Shown here: piece after piece, positions 43,080 through 52,289 of the stretch
Layout of the letters: each line of letters starts with the position of its first letter
How positions within the stretch are numbered: the first letter of the stretch is position 1
Source: Lachnospiraceae bacterium
Lineage (GTDB): Bacteria > Bacillota > Clostridia > Lachnospirales > Lachnospiraceae
Direction: 5' to 3'
Length of the DNA: 64,000 bases
Assembly: GCA_017408735.1 (NCBI GenBank)
Contig: JAFQUB010000017.1
Span: 18,241-82,240, forward strand
Notes under the pieces: generated by a model
What the model was told of the DNA's origin: nothing
Seen by the model: the letters and a program-made list of their open reading frames with translations, nothing else
The model's database searches: none
Translations under genes and position numbers: made by a program

Positions 43080-43919
43080 ATGAAGGACTTCTTTTTAAAT
43101 GAGGACGGAAAGAAATGTGATGGAAAAAGTATTCTGACCTTGGTATTCTTCCTTTCCGCTATGTTTCTTCTGGGTAGAACGGCACATTATGCTGTAGACA
43201 GTGTAAGCAGTAGCTATATTCAAAATCAGGCAGATAACTGGGGATTGGGAGGATATGGTGAAAATGGAGAAAAGCCAACCGGAAATGTTTCCCCAGAAGA
43301 ATTGAAAAAATACGATGCTTATTATATTTCAGAAGGTGAGGATAAGGTGATTTACCTGACTTTCGATGCAGGATACGAGAATGGAAACACAGAACCGATT
43401 CTGGATGCATTGAAAAAACACAATGTGTCAGCAACCTTTTTTGTGGTTGGTCATTACTTAGAATCTTCTCCGGATTTAATAAAGCGAATGGTAGAGGAAG
43501 GACATACGGTTGGAAATCATACATACACCCATCCGGATATGTCTGCTATTTCCAGTATGGATGCATTTCGTAAGGAAATAGAGGATGTAGAGAACAAATA
43601 TAAAGAGATTACCGGACAGGATATGGTGAAATTTTATCGCCCTCCCCAGGGAAAATACAGCATGGAAAATCTGAAAATGGCACAGGAGTTAGGATATCAC
43701 ACCTTCTTTTGGAGTCTTGCCTATGTGGACTGGTATCAGGATAAGCAGCCAAGTAAAGAGGAAGCCTTTGAAAAGCTGGCAGGGAGAATTCATCCGGGAA
43801 GTATCGTATTACTTCACAGCACTTCTACCACCAATGGAGAAATTTTAGATGAATTGTTGGGGAAATGGGAAGATATGGGATATCGTTTTGGAACGTTAGA
43901 TGAATTTGTGAAACAATAG
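43080..43919 (+). CDS. polysaccharide deacetylase, PdaA-like
   Basis: 279-residue NodB-fold enzyme. A membrane anchor (ILTLVFFLSAMFLLGRTA) is followed by a linker, then YLTFDAGYENGN (PdaA-type motif 1 with DAG), GNHTYTHPD (metal His residues), FYRPPQGKYS and HPGSIVLLHSTS. This is the form of PdaA, the deacetylase of muramic lactam formation in spore cortex. It is intact, in contrast to the split deacetylase at 10908. It stands alone with TAGGAGCACACAC before its ATG. Confidence 0.9.
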   Translation: MKDFFLNEDGKKCDGKSILTLVFFLSAMFLLGRTAHYAVDSVSSSYIQNQADNWGLGGYGENGEKPTGNVSPEELKKYDAYYISEGEDKVIYLTFDAGYENGNTEPILDALKKHNVSATFFVVGHYLESSPDLIKRMVEEGHTVGNHTYTHPDMSAISSMDAFRKEIEDVENKYKEITGQDMVKFYRPPQGKYSMENLKMAQELGYHTFFWSLAYVDWYQDKQPSKEEAFEKLAGRIHPGSIVLLHSTSTTNGEILDELLGKWEDMGYRFGTLDEFVKQ

Positions 43920-43934
43920 AATACGTTTAAATAA

Positions 43935-43966
43935 AACAATCCCCGGAGATTACTCTGGGGATTGTT
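43935..43966. terminator. bidirectional terminator
   Basis: AACAATCCCC pairs with GGGGATTGTT around a 12-base loop. The minus-strand stop codon of the XRE gene lies in the loop. Confidence 0.8.
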
Positions 43967-44312
43967 CATCTAAGTCTAATAAACGGTCTACTGCTGGTTG
44001 CATTGTCTTATTTTCGCGGTATTTCAGAACTAAATTTTTCTCATGTTCGGTCAGTGAAAGTGGTGCATTCGTGTTTTTTTCCTTGTACCCAAAGGCTTCT
44101 AAAATATTTTCAATATTATATATTTCGCATAGCAACATCAAAGTATCTGCATCAGGCTGAGTGGTGCTGTTTTCCCATGCATAAATAGTCTTTGCTGCTG
44201 CCGGTGAATTGTATTTAGTTAGTAATTCTGAAACTTCATTTACAGTCAAATCGTTTAATTTCCTATAATATTTTAAAACATGACCAATCTTCGGATTTTT
44301 CATAATGGACAC
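43950..44312 (-). CDS. XRE-family regulator divergent to the Ssp operon
   Basis: 120-residue protein with an N-terminal helix-turn-helix (IGHVLKYYRKLNDLTVNEVSELL, then SPAAAKTIYAWENSTTQPDADTLMLLCEIY) and a short helical tail. It is transcribed away from the phosphorothioation genes; the 210-base gap holds two divergent promoters and two phased 22-bp repeats. It is therefore the likely controller of the defence operon and of itself. Confidence 0.85.
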   Translation of the reverse strand: MSIMKNPKIGHVLKYYRKLNDLTVNEVSELLTKYNSPAAAKTIYAWENSTTQPDADTLMLLCEIYNIENILEAFGYKEKNTNAPLSLTEHEKNLVLKYRENKTMQPAVDRLLDLDEQSPE

Positions 44313-44377
44313 TAAGCCTCAAGCAAAACTCCTTGCCTTGCTATCCTTTCTTACATTCTTAAATATCTTCTAATTTT

Positions 44378-44406
44378 ACCATATCAATTGTTGATTTGTT
44401 TGTCAA
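44378..44406 (-). promoter_or_regulatory. promoter of the XRE regulator
   Basis: Minus strand TTGACA (plus 44401-44406), 17-bp spacer, TATGGT (plus 44378-44383). Confidence 0.6.
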
Positions 44407-44415
44407 TTATTGTAA

Positions 44416-44474
44416 TGACATTCTCGAATATCAAGAAATTGTAAGTTGACATTCTTTAGAAACAAGAATAAAAT
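44416..44474 (+). promoter_or_regulatory. Ssp operon promoter with two phased operator repeats
   Basis: TGACATTCT-N7-CAAGAA occurs at 44416-44437 and 44447-44468, 31 bp apart (about three helical turns). The second copy overlaps TTGACA (44446-44451) and fills the 17-bp spacer to TAAAAT (44469-44474). Binding there would block the operon; the likely binder is the divergent XRE protein. Confidence 0.72.
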
Positions 44475-44523
44475 AGTATATATTATGAAAAAATTCTTGG
44501 GCGTAAAGAAAGAGGTGGTTTGC

Positions 44524-44745
44524 ATGGAAATGAAAAATACATTGTTAAGCTACATAGAAAATTGTGGTATTTCCGTGGAACACCTTTCTAAAGAGTTAAA
44601 TATGGATGTAGCAAAATTTCAGGTAAATAGCAAGCTGGATTGGAATGCACAGGAATTATTGCAAATTTGCAGTTATTTAGATATAGAGCCGACAAAATTT
44701 TATACCAGAAAGATAGATAAAAAAGGGGAGAGGGATTCATGGTAA
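44524..44745 (+). CDS. small HTH-like protein heading the Ssp operon
   Basis: 73-residue protein, MEMKNTLLSYIENCGISVEH at the start, with a compact helical body (LSKELNMDVAKFQV, LDWNAQELLQICSYLDI) like an XRE helix-turn-helix domain without extra parts. It overlaps the SspD-like gene by seven bases, so it is part of the operon. It could be a second regulator or an accessory factor of the modification complex. GAAAGAGGTGGTTTGC precedes the ATG. Confidence 0.65.
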   Translation: MEMKNTLLSYIENCGISVEHLSKELNMDVAKFQVNSKLDWNAQELLQICSYLDIEPTKFYTRKIDKKGERDSW

Positions 44746-46466
44746 GGTACCACTGTGAAAAGGATAATGTGGATGTAAATAGCAGTATATGTCCTCATTG
44801 TGGACAGCGGGCTTTTCCGGTGCAATCAGAAATTTATTGGTGCAGTAGTTGTAATGTTCCGAGTTATACACAAGAATGTAAGTTATGTGGAAATACAGGA
44901 AAAAAAGTATCCTCTGATGTACGGCCAGTGTTTCCGGAAGAAAAAATTTTGTTGGAAATCATTATGGAAGTACAGGAAAGCATATGCCTGAAAGATAAGT
45001 CTGTCTGGAACGGCTCAGGTAATATTTATTATGCAGACGGAAAACGATTGAATATCAAGATAGGAAAACTGGCAAAACTGGATGTCGATGAAGTGAGGAA
45101 TCAGTATCAGGAAAGAATCCGGTACCGGTTGGAGGATTATAAGGAAGCATTTGAAAAGCAAAAGGAAAGTTTTATAGAAGCAAACCGGCTGAGATTAGAA
45201 CAAATAGAGCAGGAAGCCATAGAATATATTAAAAAAATCGGAAACAGATACAGTGTAGAAGACATGATGATTTCCTTTTCTGGTGGTAAAGATTCTACTG
45301 TAGTGGCAGATTTGGTTACAAGAGCTCTGGATAATGGTGAGAACAAGATATTGCATATTTTTGGAGATACAACCTTGGAATTTCCATTGACATATAAATA
45401 TGTAGAAAGATATAAAAAGAATCATTATAAAACACCTGTAATTTCTTCCAGAAACCGGGATAAAAATTTTCTGGAACTTTGTAGTGTGATAGGGCCGCCA
45501 AGTCGTGTAATGAGATGGTGCTGTACTATTTTTAAAACAGGGGCAATTACAAGAAAGATAGAGAAAGTATTTCGAAATAAAAATCATATCATAACCTTTT
45601 ATGGTATTCGCAGAAGCGAATCTGTAAGCAGAAGCAAGTATGAAAAAGAATCGGAAAGTCCTAAAATTACAAAGCAAACGGTAGTATCGCCGGTAATAGA
45701 CTGGTATGACTTTGATATTTGGTTGTATATATTAAGTAAGAAGATAGATTTTAATGATGCCTATCGACTGGGATATTCCAGAGTGGGCTGTTGGTGTTGT
45801 CCAAATAACAGCCAGTGGTCAGAATTTTTATCAAAAATACATATGCCGGAATTATACGGACAATTTCGAAACACGATAGTGGAATTTGCAAGACAAATCG
45901 GTAAGCCGGATCCGGAAGAATATGTAGATAATGGAAATTGGAAAGCAAGACAAGGTGGAAACGGAGTAGAAATGGCACAAAAATCCGTAATTGAATTTAC
46001 ACCCTGTGCTACCGAGGAAAATTCTTTTAATTATGAATTGCAGAGAGAAATCACAGAACAATTGTATGAACTGTTCAAACCCTTTGGAACCCTGGATTTT
46101 CAAATGGGAAATGCCCGTTTGGGTGAGGTTTATGTAATCGACAGAAAAGGTCAGATTGCGTTGAAATTACAAGGAAGAATTGGACAAACCAAGTTAAAAG
46201 TTACTATATATAAAAATAATCTGGCAGGTGCAAGGAGTTTAAAGGGTGCAGAAGAAAAAGTGAAATGTCAGATTACAAAATATCAGATGTGTATGGGATG
46301 TCTTGCCTGCGAAGGAGTTTGCAGGAAAGATGCTATCACAATTAAGGAAACAGCAGAGGGAATTACTTATCATATTTCTGATAGTAAGTGTGTTCGTTGT
46401 GGTGAGTGTGTAGGACATTTTGTTGCGGGATGTTATATGAGAAAAGTACTGGCAATTAAAAGATAA
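44739..46466 (+). CDS. sspD: SspD/DndC-like PAPS-reductase-family protein with zinc ribbons and ferredoxin domain
   Basis: 575-residue protein. N-terminal CxxC pairs (CPHC, CSSC, CKLC; residues about 18-50) suggest zinc ribbons. The central PAPS-reductase/ATP-pyrophosphatase domain has the PP-loop SFSGGKDST at residues 179-187 and further conserved cysteines (MRWCCTIFK, GCWCCPNNS). The C-terminus is a two-cluster 4Fe-4S ferredoxin (CMGCLACEGVC and CVRCGECVGHFVAGC). In phosphorothioation systems this subunit activates the DNA backbone with ATP and passes sulfur. The symbol is by system context: DUF4007, ATPase and desulfurase genes follow. Confidence 0.85.
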   Translation: MVRYHCEKDNVDVNSSICPHCGQRAFPVQSEIYWCSSCNVPSYTQECKLCGNTGKKVSSDVRPVFPEEKILLEIIMEVQESICLKDKSVWNGSGNIYYADGKRLNIKIGKLAKLDVDEVRNQYQERIRYRLEDYKEAFEKQKESFIEANRLRLEQIEQEAIEYIKKIGNRYSVEDMMISFSGGKDSTVVADLVTRALDNGENKILHIFGDTTLEFPLTYKYVERYKKNHYKTPVISSRNRDKNFLELCSVIGPPSRVMRWCCTIFKTGAITRKIEKVFRNKNHIITFYGIRRSESVSRSKYEKESESPKITKQTVVSPVIDWYDFDIWLYILSKKIDFNDAYRLGYSRVGCWCCPNNSQWSEFLSKIHMPELYGQFRNTIVEFARQIGKPDPEEYVDNGNWKARQGGNGVEMAQKSVIEFTPCATEENSFNYELQREITEQLYELFKPFGTLDFQMGNARLGEVYVIDRKGQIALKLQGRIGQTKLKVTIYKNNLAGARSLKGAEEKVKCQITKYQMCMGCLACEGVCRKDAITIKETAEGITYHISDSKCVRCGECVGHFVAGCYMRKVLAIKR

Positions 46467-46482
46467 AAAAGGATGTTAGAAC

Positions 46483-47358
46483 GTGGAAACTGGAAAAGAA
46501 AACAAGAATATAAAATATAAACTAAAAGGACATGAAACGTTTTCCATAAGGGAAGGATGGTTGTCTAAAGGAATTAAGGCAGTTGCGGAAAATCCTAAAG
46601 TGTTTACAGAAATGTATGGAGCAGATGCTCTTGGAGTGGGAAGTAACATGGCAAAAGCAATCCGCTATTGGCTGAAAGCCTGTGGATTAACCATTAAAAC
46701 ACCCGGAAAAGGTGTAAGTTTGTCCGAATTTGGGAAAGCAGTACTTCAATACGATCCATATTTTGAAGAAAATTTTACTCTTTGGTGTATTCATATAAAT
46801 TTAGTAAGAAATAGAGAAAATGCTACATGCTGGTATTTATTTTTCAAGAATAATAATTTGGAAGAATTTACCAGAGAAGAATTTGAAAATTTTATGCAGG
46901 AGCAGTTTACAAAATATGCCGGAACAAAGGAATATAGTGTTCGATCTTTAAGAGATGACTGTAATGTACTTTTACAAATGTATAGTAAGGAAAAGGTGAC
47001 TGAAAACGATCCGGAAGATAAGAAGATTTGTCCGCTTTCTAAACTGGGAGTGTTAAGAAAGAGTGGAAATTCTTACAAGCGTACTATGCCGGATTATAGC
47101 AGCATTTCCAGTGACGTTTTATTATATTTGTTGCAGGGATATTCTAAAGAAACTGCAATTAGTATGGAATATTTGTATTCTGGCGAGTTGGGGGTACAGT
47201 CAGTGCTGGGGATTGGCGGTAGCATGTACCAGGAATATTTAGAAGAATTGGCGGGGGAAGGTTACATAGATATTAACCGTACGGCAGGTCTTGATATGAT
47301 ATATAAATTAAATCAGTTATCTGAAAAAGATATAGTGCTGAAATTTTATGAAAAATGA
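46483..47358 (+). CDS. sspB: DUF4007 protein, SspB-like
   Basis: 291-residue protein recognised as DUF4007 from YKLKGHETFSIREGWLSKGI, SNMAKAIRYWLKACGL and the helical C-terminal part. In the SspABCD system SspB is the DUF4007 subunit, reported to nick DNA for sulfur insertion. It starts at GTG 46483, 16 bases after sspD, with AAAAAGGATG before it, and overlaps or abuts the ATPase gene. Nickase activity is from the published family, not visible here. Confidence 0.85.
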   Translation: METGKENKNIKYKLKGHETFSIREGWLSKGIKAVAENPKVFTEMYGADALGVGSNMAKAIRYWLKACGLTIKTPGKGVSLSEFGKAVLQYDPYFEENFTLWCIHINLVRNRENATCWYLFFKNNNLEEFTREEFENFMQEQFTKYAGTKEYSVRSLRDDCNVLLQMYSKEKVTENDPEDKKICPLSKLGVLRKSGNSYKRTMPDYSSISSDVLLYLLQGYSKETAISMEYLYSGELGVQSVLGIGGSMYQEYLEELAGEGYIDINRTAGLDMIYKLNQLSEKDIVLKFYEK

Positions 47359-47377
47359 AAGAATAGAGGGAACAGAC

Positions 47378-50300
47378 ATGTGCGATTTCAAGGACATAGT
47401 TCAGATAAATAAAAATTTTCAAAAATCTATTAATATGAGGCTGGATTATAACAAAACGGATAAAATAGAAAGTTATATTCCTACTCGTGCTTCTGTACAA
47501 ATATTAAAAATTTATTTGAACCAGTTTGTGAATGAAGGCGGTCTGAAATCTACTATTCTTATTGGGCCATATGGGAAGGGAAAATCCCATTTATTGTTGG
47601 TATTGCTTGCATTGCTGTCGAAAAAAAATCAAACATCTGATAATTTAAAGGCCAAGAAGATGTTACAGGTGGCAGTTGAAAAAATCAGACAAAAGGATGA
47701 AGAGGCAGGAGATTATGCAGCGACTATTGTCAAAGAACAAAGATGTTATTTACCAATATTAATTTCTGGTGCTCAAAATGATTTTAGAAGAGCACTTTTG
47801 TTATCTTTAAAAGAAGCTTTGGTTCAAGAAGGATTAGAAAATATTGTTCCAAATACATATTTTGAAGAGGCAAAGAAAATTGTATTCCAGTGGAAAGACA
47901 ATTATCCGGATACTTATAACGGTTTTTTGGAGCATTTGAAAAAAGAAAAAAAATCAGAAATGTCATTTTTAAAGGAACTGGATAGATATGAAGAGAGTGC
48001 ATTACGCTTTTTTCAAAAGATTTATCCTTTATTGACAGCCGGAAGTGTATTTGAGCCTATGGTACAGATGGATGAAATTTCTTTGTTTCGTTCTGTAAAT
48101 GAAAAGCTGTGTAGGGATTATGGATATGGCGGAATAATACTTATTTTTGATGAATTTAGCAAATTTGTGGAAGGGTATCCGAAAGAATATTTTGCCTCTG
48201 CTATGGAACAATTGCAGAATCTGTGCGAATTGGCAAATAATTCAAAAAAGGAAAAGCTGCATGTGATTTTAGTAGCACATAAAGCAATTAAGGAATATAA
48301 AAACAGTCTGCCGGATGAAGTAATTAATGCTTATATGGGAGTGGAAGGAAGACTGAGTGAAGTATATTTTACTACTTCATTAAAAAATAGTTATGAGTTA
48401 ATCGAAAATGTAATTGTAAAAAATGAAAAGATATTTGAAAAGGAAGTAACAAATACACAGAAATTCAAAGAAATGGAAAAAAGCAGTTATCAGTTACCAT
48501 ATTTCCATTCATTATTTACAGAGCAGGAATTTCAGACAATTGTTGGAAAAGGTTGCTTTCCTTTAACGCCGGTAGCAGCCTATTTACTTTTGAAAATCAG
48601 TGAGAAAGCAGTCCAGAATGAAAGAACCGTGTTCACATTCCTAACCAATGAAGAACCATACAGTATGTTGCATTTTTTAGAAGAACAGAAAAATTTTCAT
48701 GGTAATTATGTAACTGCCGGAGAAGTGTATGATTATTTTTCAAATATGCTGAAAAACGATAGCTCGAATGTTACCATGCATAATGAATGGCTTAAAGCGG
48801 AGTATGCATTACAGGAAAATATAAGTCCGGAAGAAAGGACTGTGATTAAAACCATAGCGTTGATACGGATGGTTGGGAAACAAGATGAAATGTATGCGAA
48901 AGATGAAGTGATACGCTTAGGTGCCGGAATGGATAGTGAAGTTTATGCAAAAACAATTGAGCAGTTAAAGCAAAAACAAGTGGTTCTTTTCCGGAGTAAA
49001 TTGGGCTCTTATGCATTTAAGAATAATATTGGGGTTGATTTAGAAAAAGAAATAGAAAGAACAATTCAGACAAAATTACAAAAAATAAATCTTTGTGAAG
49101 AATTAACCAGAGTTTCTGAATTGGAATATGAAATTCCGAAACGCTATAATTTAACATATACAATGACAAGATATTTTCATTATCAATTTATTTCAGAAGA
49201 TAATTTTATGAATTTGAAAAATACAAAATATTTATTTGAGGATAAGTTTGCGGATGGGAAAATTATTGCATTAGTCCGGGAAAAGCCGGGTTTTAAAGAA
49301 AATGTATTAAAGCATTTAAATGAGTTAAAGGATGCAAGAATTGTAGTAGTTTATCCAGAAGGACTTTTTAAACAGACAGATTTATTGAAAAAGATTATAG
49401 CGATTCGAATGTTGAAAAATTCAGAGGAATTTTTGGAGAACAATAAAGCTTTAGAACAGGAATTAAATTTGTATGAAGAAGATTTGGTATTTGAGTTGAA
49501 CGTATGGTTAGAGCAATACTTTTTGCCATTGCATGGTAACTGTCATGTATTATATGGAAGTAAAATTTATGAAAACTCAGAATTTGCACAGCAGAAATCT
49601 GATTCTAAATTTAATCAGTTTTTAAGTGGTATTTTGGAAAAATATTATTGCTGTACTCCAAAAATCAATAATGAAATGATTAATAAGCGTATCTTAAGCG
49701 CCCAGATGAATAAGGTACGAAGAAAGCTGATGGAACAGATACTGGAAAAGCAGGATTTTTGGGAATACAGAAAAGGTACATCACCTGAAGCCACCATATT
49801 CCGTGCTGTTTTTCTAAAAACCGGAGTAATAAAATTGCAGAATGGCGAAGATGTTATCCAATATAATCTTGATACAGGTGTTGCCAGAATTTTAAAAGAA
49901 ATGGATGAATTTTTCCGTAAAGCAGCTGGAGAAAAGCAGAATTTTGGAGTGCTTTATCAGAAATTAATGGGAGAAAAATTTGGAGTACGAAAAGGTGTAT
50001 TACCGTTATATCTGGCTTATTGTTTAACCAGATTTGAAGAAATGCCGGTAATATATCTAGGTGAAAAAGAAGTAACTGTAGAACCGCAAATATTGGAAAA
50101 TATTAATGCATCGCCAGAGCAGTATTTCCTCTATATGGAAAAAGAATCTTTAGAAAAAGAACTATATCTGGGTGCATTAGAACGTATTTTTGCAATTGAA
50201 AGTCCTCAAAATGAAAGAAACCGCTTACAAGTAATTTCGGATGGTATATATCAATGGTTCTGTTCACTGCCACAGTGTGCAAAGAATTATTCATTAGAGG

Positions 50301-51001
50301 AATTACCGGAAAAGAAAAAACAAGGAATTCGTTTCTTGCGTAAAGGTTTTTCTAAATTAGAAAGGAACCCACGAGAAATTCTATTGGAAAAATTGCCGCA
50401 GGCTTTTGGAGAAGTTGATTACAAAGAATTGAAAGAACAAATACAACAGGTAAAGAATGAGATGGATTCCTATATCTGGAATATAAAACAACAGGCAGTA
50501 AAGGTTACAAAACAAGTGTTTGGATTTGCTGTGGAAAATGACTTGTTGCAGGAGTTAAAAGAGTATCAGAAAGAACTGTCAAGAGGTGTTAAGAACAGTA
50601 TTAGTTCCCGAAAAATCAGTAAATTTTGGAATGGAATACAGCAACTGAATACTCATAATGAAAATGAAATAGTAGAAAAAATCAGTAAAATATTATTGGA
50701 TTTATACATTGAAGATTGGAAAGAGAATGGTTTACAACAGTATGAGGAGAGCCTGAAACTGATTAAGACAGAGATGGAGTCTGTAGAAGAACGTGCAGAA
50801 GAAGGGACTCAGACATTGATTTTCACTAACAGTCAGGGAATTGAGATAAAGAAATATTATCGAGCTGTGGAAGTGGAGGGAACCAGTAGATTTTTTCAAA
50901 ATGAATTAGAGGATACATTGGAAGATTATGCAGATTCATTGGAAACAAATCAGAAAATAGCTGTTATGTTACAAATGATAGAAAAGTTATTAGAGGGGTG
51001 A
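47378..51001 (+). CDS. sspC: large P-loop ATPase, SspC-like
   Basis: About 1,207 residues. An N-terminal P-loop (LIGPYGKGKSHLLLVLLALL) and a Walker B-like IILIFDEFSKFVEG define an ATPase domain in the first 300 residues; the rest is long helical segments and a charged C-terminal region with no domain I can name. SspC of the Ssp system is a large ATPase in this position. ATG 47378 (AGAGGGAACAGAC before it) is preferred to ATG 47348, which lies inside the sspB end and has no ribosome site; the longer form would add ten residues. Confidence 0.8.
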   Translation: MCDFKDIVQINKNFQKSINMRLDYNKTDKIESYIPTRASVQILKIYLNQFVNEGGLKSTILIGPYGKGKSHLLLVLLALLSKKNQTSDNLKAKKMLQVAVEKIRQKDEEAGDYAATIVKEQRCYLPILISGAQNDFRRALLLSLKEALVQEGLENIVPNTYFEEAKKIVFQWKDNYPDTYNGFLEHLKKEKKSEMSFLKELDRYEESALRFFQKIYPLLTAGSVFEPMVQMDEISLFRSVNEKLCRDYGYGGIILIFDEFSKFVEGYPKEYFASAMEQLQNLCELANNSKKEKLHVILVAHKAIKEYKNSLPDEVINAYMGVEGRLSEVYFTTSLKNSYELIENVIVKNEKIFEKEVTNTQKFKEMEKSSYQLPYFHSLFTEQEFQTIVGKGCFPLTPVAAYLLLKISEKAVQNERTVFTFLTNEEPYSMLHFLEEQKNFHGNYVTAGEVYDYFSNMLKNDSSNVTMHNEWLKAEYALQENISPEERTVIKTIALIRMVGKQDEMYAKDEVIRLGAGMDSEVYAKTIEQLKQKQVVLFRSKLGSYAFKNNIGVDLEKEIERTIQTKLQKINLCEELTRVSELEYEIPKRYNLTYTMTRYFHYQFISEDNFMNLKNTKYLFEDKFADGKIIALVREKPGFKENVLKHLNELKDARIVVVYPEGLFKQTDLLKKIIAIRMLKNSEEFLENNKALEQELNLYEEDLVFELNVWLEQYFLPLHGNCHVLYGSKIYENSEFAQQKSDSKFNQFLSGILEKYYCCTPKINNEMINKRILSAQMNKVRRKLMEQILEKQDFWEYRKGTSPEATIFRAVFLKTGVIKLQNGEDVIQYNLDTGVARILKEMDEFFRKAAGEKQNFGVLYQKLMGEKFGVRKGVLPLYLAYCLTRFEEMPVIYLGEKEVTVEPQILENINASPEQYFLYMEKESLEKELYLGALERIFAIESPQNERNRLQVISDGIYQWFCSLPQCAKNYSLEELPEKKKQGIRFLRKGFSKLERNPREILLEKLPQAFGEVDYKELKEQIQQVKNEMDSYIWNIKQQAVKVTKQVFGFAVENDLLQELKEYQKELSRGVKNSISSRKISKFWNGIQQLNTHNENEIVEKISKILLDLYIEDWKENGLQQYEESLKLIKTEMESVEERAEEGTQTLIFTNSQGIEIKKYYRAVEVEGTSRFFQNELEDTLEDYADSLETNQKIAVMLQMIEKLLEG

Positions 51002-51008
51002 TAGCTAT

Positions 51009-52250
51009 ATGAAGAACCAAGTAGAAAATCGGGACAATTCGTTTTTATGGTTTGATATGGAAGGTTTAAAAGCCAGTCAGATAGAAACTATTTATATGGA
51101 TAATGCTGCGACTACATATCAAAAACCGGAATGTGTATTCCGGGCAATGGATGAGGTGAATCGCTGTCTGTCAGTTAATGCAGGCAGGGGTTCTTATCAG
51201 TTGGCGCAGATTGCTGTAGACGGTATAGATAAATTGCGCGATGAAATATTAAATTTAATTAATGGAAGAAACCAGGCAGAAGTGGTTTTTACTTCTTCTG
51301 CAACGGTAGCTTTCAACCAAATTATAGGCGGTCTTACGCTCTGTTCACAGGATAGAGTGTATGTATCGCCTTTTGAGCATAATGCAGTAATGCGAACTCT
51401 AAAATTGTGGCAGGATAAATGTGGATTTACCATGGAAATATTACCAATGGATGTGGAAAAGATGCAAATTGATTTGGAAAAAACGGAATATGTATTCCGG
51501 CAAAAGCCACCTACTCATGTTTTTGTCACCAGGGTAAGTAATGTGACGGGTTACATTCTTCCTACAGAAGAAATTTTTCAATTGGCAAAAGAACTTACGA
51601 ATGGGCGGGCATTGGTAATTGTGGATGGAGCCCAGTCTTTTGGTTTAATTCAAGAAGATTATCAAAGGACAAAGTATGATGCGTTCGTATTTGCAGGTCA
51701 TAAAACATTGTATGGTCCTTTTGGAATAGCCGGTTTTATCAAGGGAAAACAGTTAAAGTTACATCCGTTTTTAGCCGGTGGAACAGGAAGTGCCTCTCTT
51801 GAACTTGTTATGCCACAAAATATACACGGTTTGGAACCGTCCAGCCCGAATATTGTGGCAATGGCCGGTCTGTATGCCGCAGTTCAGTTTATTAAAAGGG
51901 AAACAATAGAAGCCATTTATCAGCATGAAAAACGTTTGACAAAACAACTGGTAAAAGAGCTCAAGAATATTTCAGGAGTAAAATTATATATTCCACAGGA
52001 AAGCGATAATCACATAGGAATTGTGTCTTTTTCTATGGAAGATTATCGCTCAGATGAAGTGGGGATGATTTTAGATGAGGATTATCATATTGCAGTGCGC
52101 ACAGGATACCATTGCGCACCATTGATACATGATTATATAAAAAGCAAGGAGTATGGCGGAACAGTACGAGTGAGCCTTAGCTATTTTAGTCGTCAGGAAG
52201 AAGTGGAAAGATTGAGTGAGGCTGTGAAGAGGATTGCATGGGAGGAGTAG
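51009..52250 (+). CDS. sspA: cysteine desulfurase, SspA-like
   Basis: 413-residue class V aminotransferase-fold desulfurase using PLP. It has MDNAATTYQKPE near the start, VDGAQSFG and the PLP lysine in FAGHKTLYGPFGIAG, and the catalytic Cys369 in TGYHCAPLIH. It supplies persulfide sulfur from cysteine for DNA phosphorothioation. It follows sspC by seven bases, so the order is sspD-sspB-sspC-sspA. AGAGGGGTGATAGCTAT precedes the ATG. A housekeeping Suf or Isc role is possible in principle but no such genes adjoin. Confidence 0.88.
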   Translation: MKNQVENRDNSFLWFDMEGLKASQIETIYMDNAATTYQKPECVFRAMDEVNRCLSVNAGRGSYQLAQIAVDGIDKLRDEILNLINGRNQAEVVFTSSATVAFNQIIGGLTLCSQDRVYVSPFEHNAVMRTLKLWQDKCGFTMEILPMDVEKMQIDLEKTEYVFRQKPPTHVFVTRVSNVTGYILPTEEIFQLAKELTNGRALVIVDGAQSFGLIQEDYQRTKYDAFVFAGHKTLYGPFGIAGFIKGKQLKLHPFLAGGTGSASLELVMPQNIHGLEPSSPNIVAMAGLYAAVQFIKRETIEAIYQHEKRLTKQLVKELKNISGVKLYIPQESDNHIGIVSFSMEDYRSDEVGMILDEDYHIAVRTGYHCAPLIHDYIKSKEYGGTVRVSLSYFSRQEEVERLSEAVKRIAWEE

Positions 52251-52289
52251 GATGAGTAGAAAATGCGATAAATAAAAGGGGGGAAGCTA

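Noticed and set aside
42960..43080. Possible terminator or small RNA after the TetM-NYN gene
   Set aside because: I found no stable hairpin with a T-run; the stretch is short and shows no clear signal.
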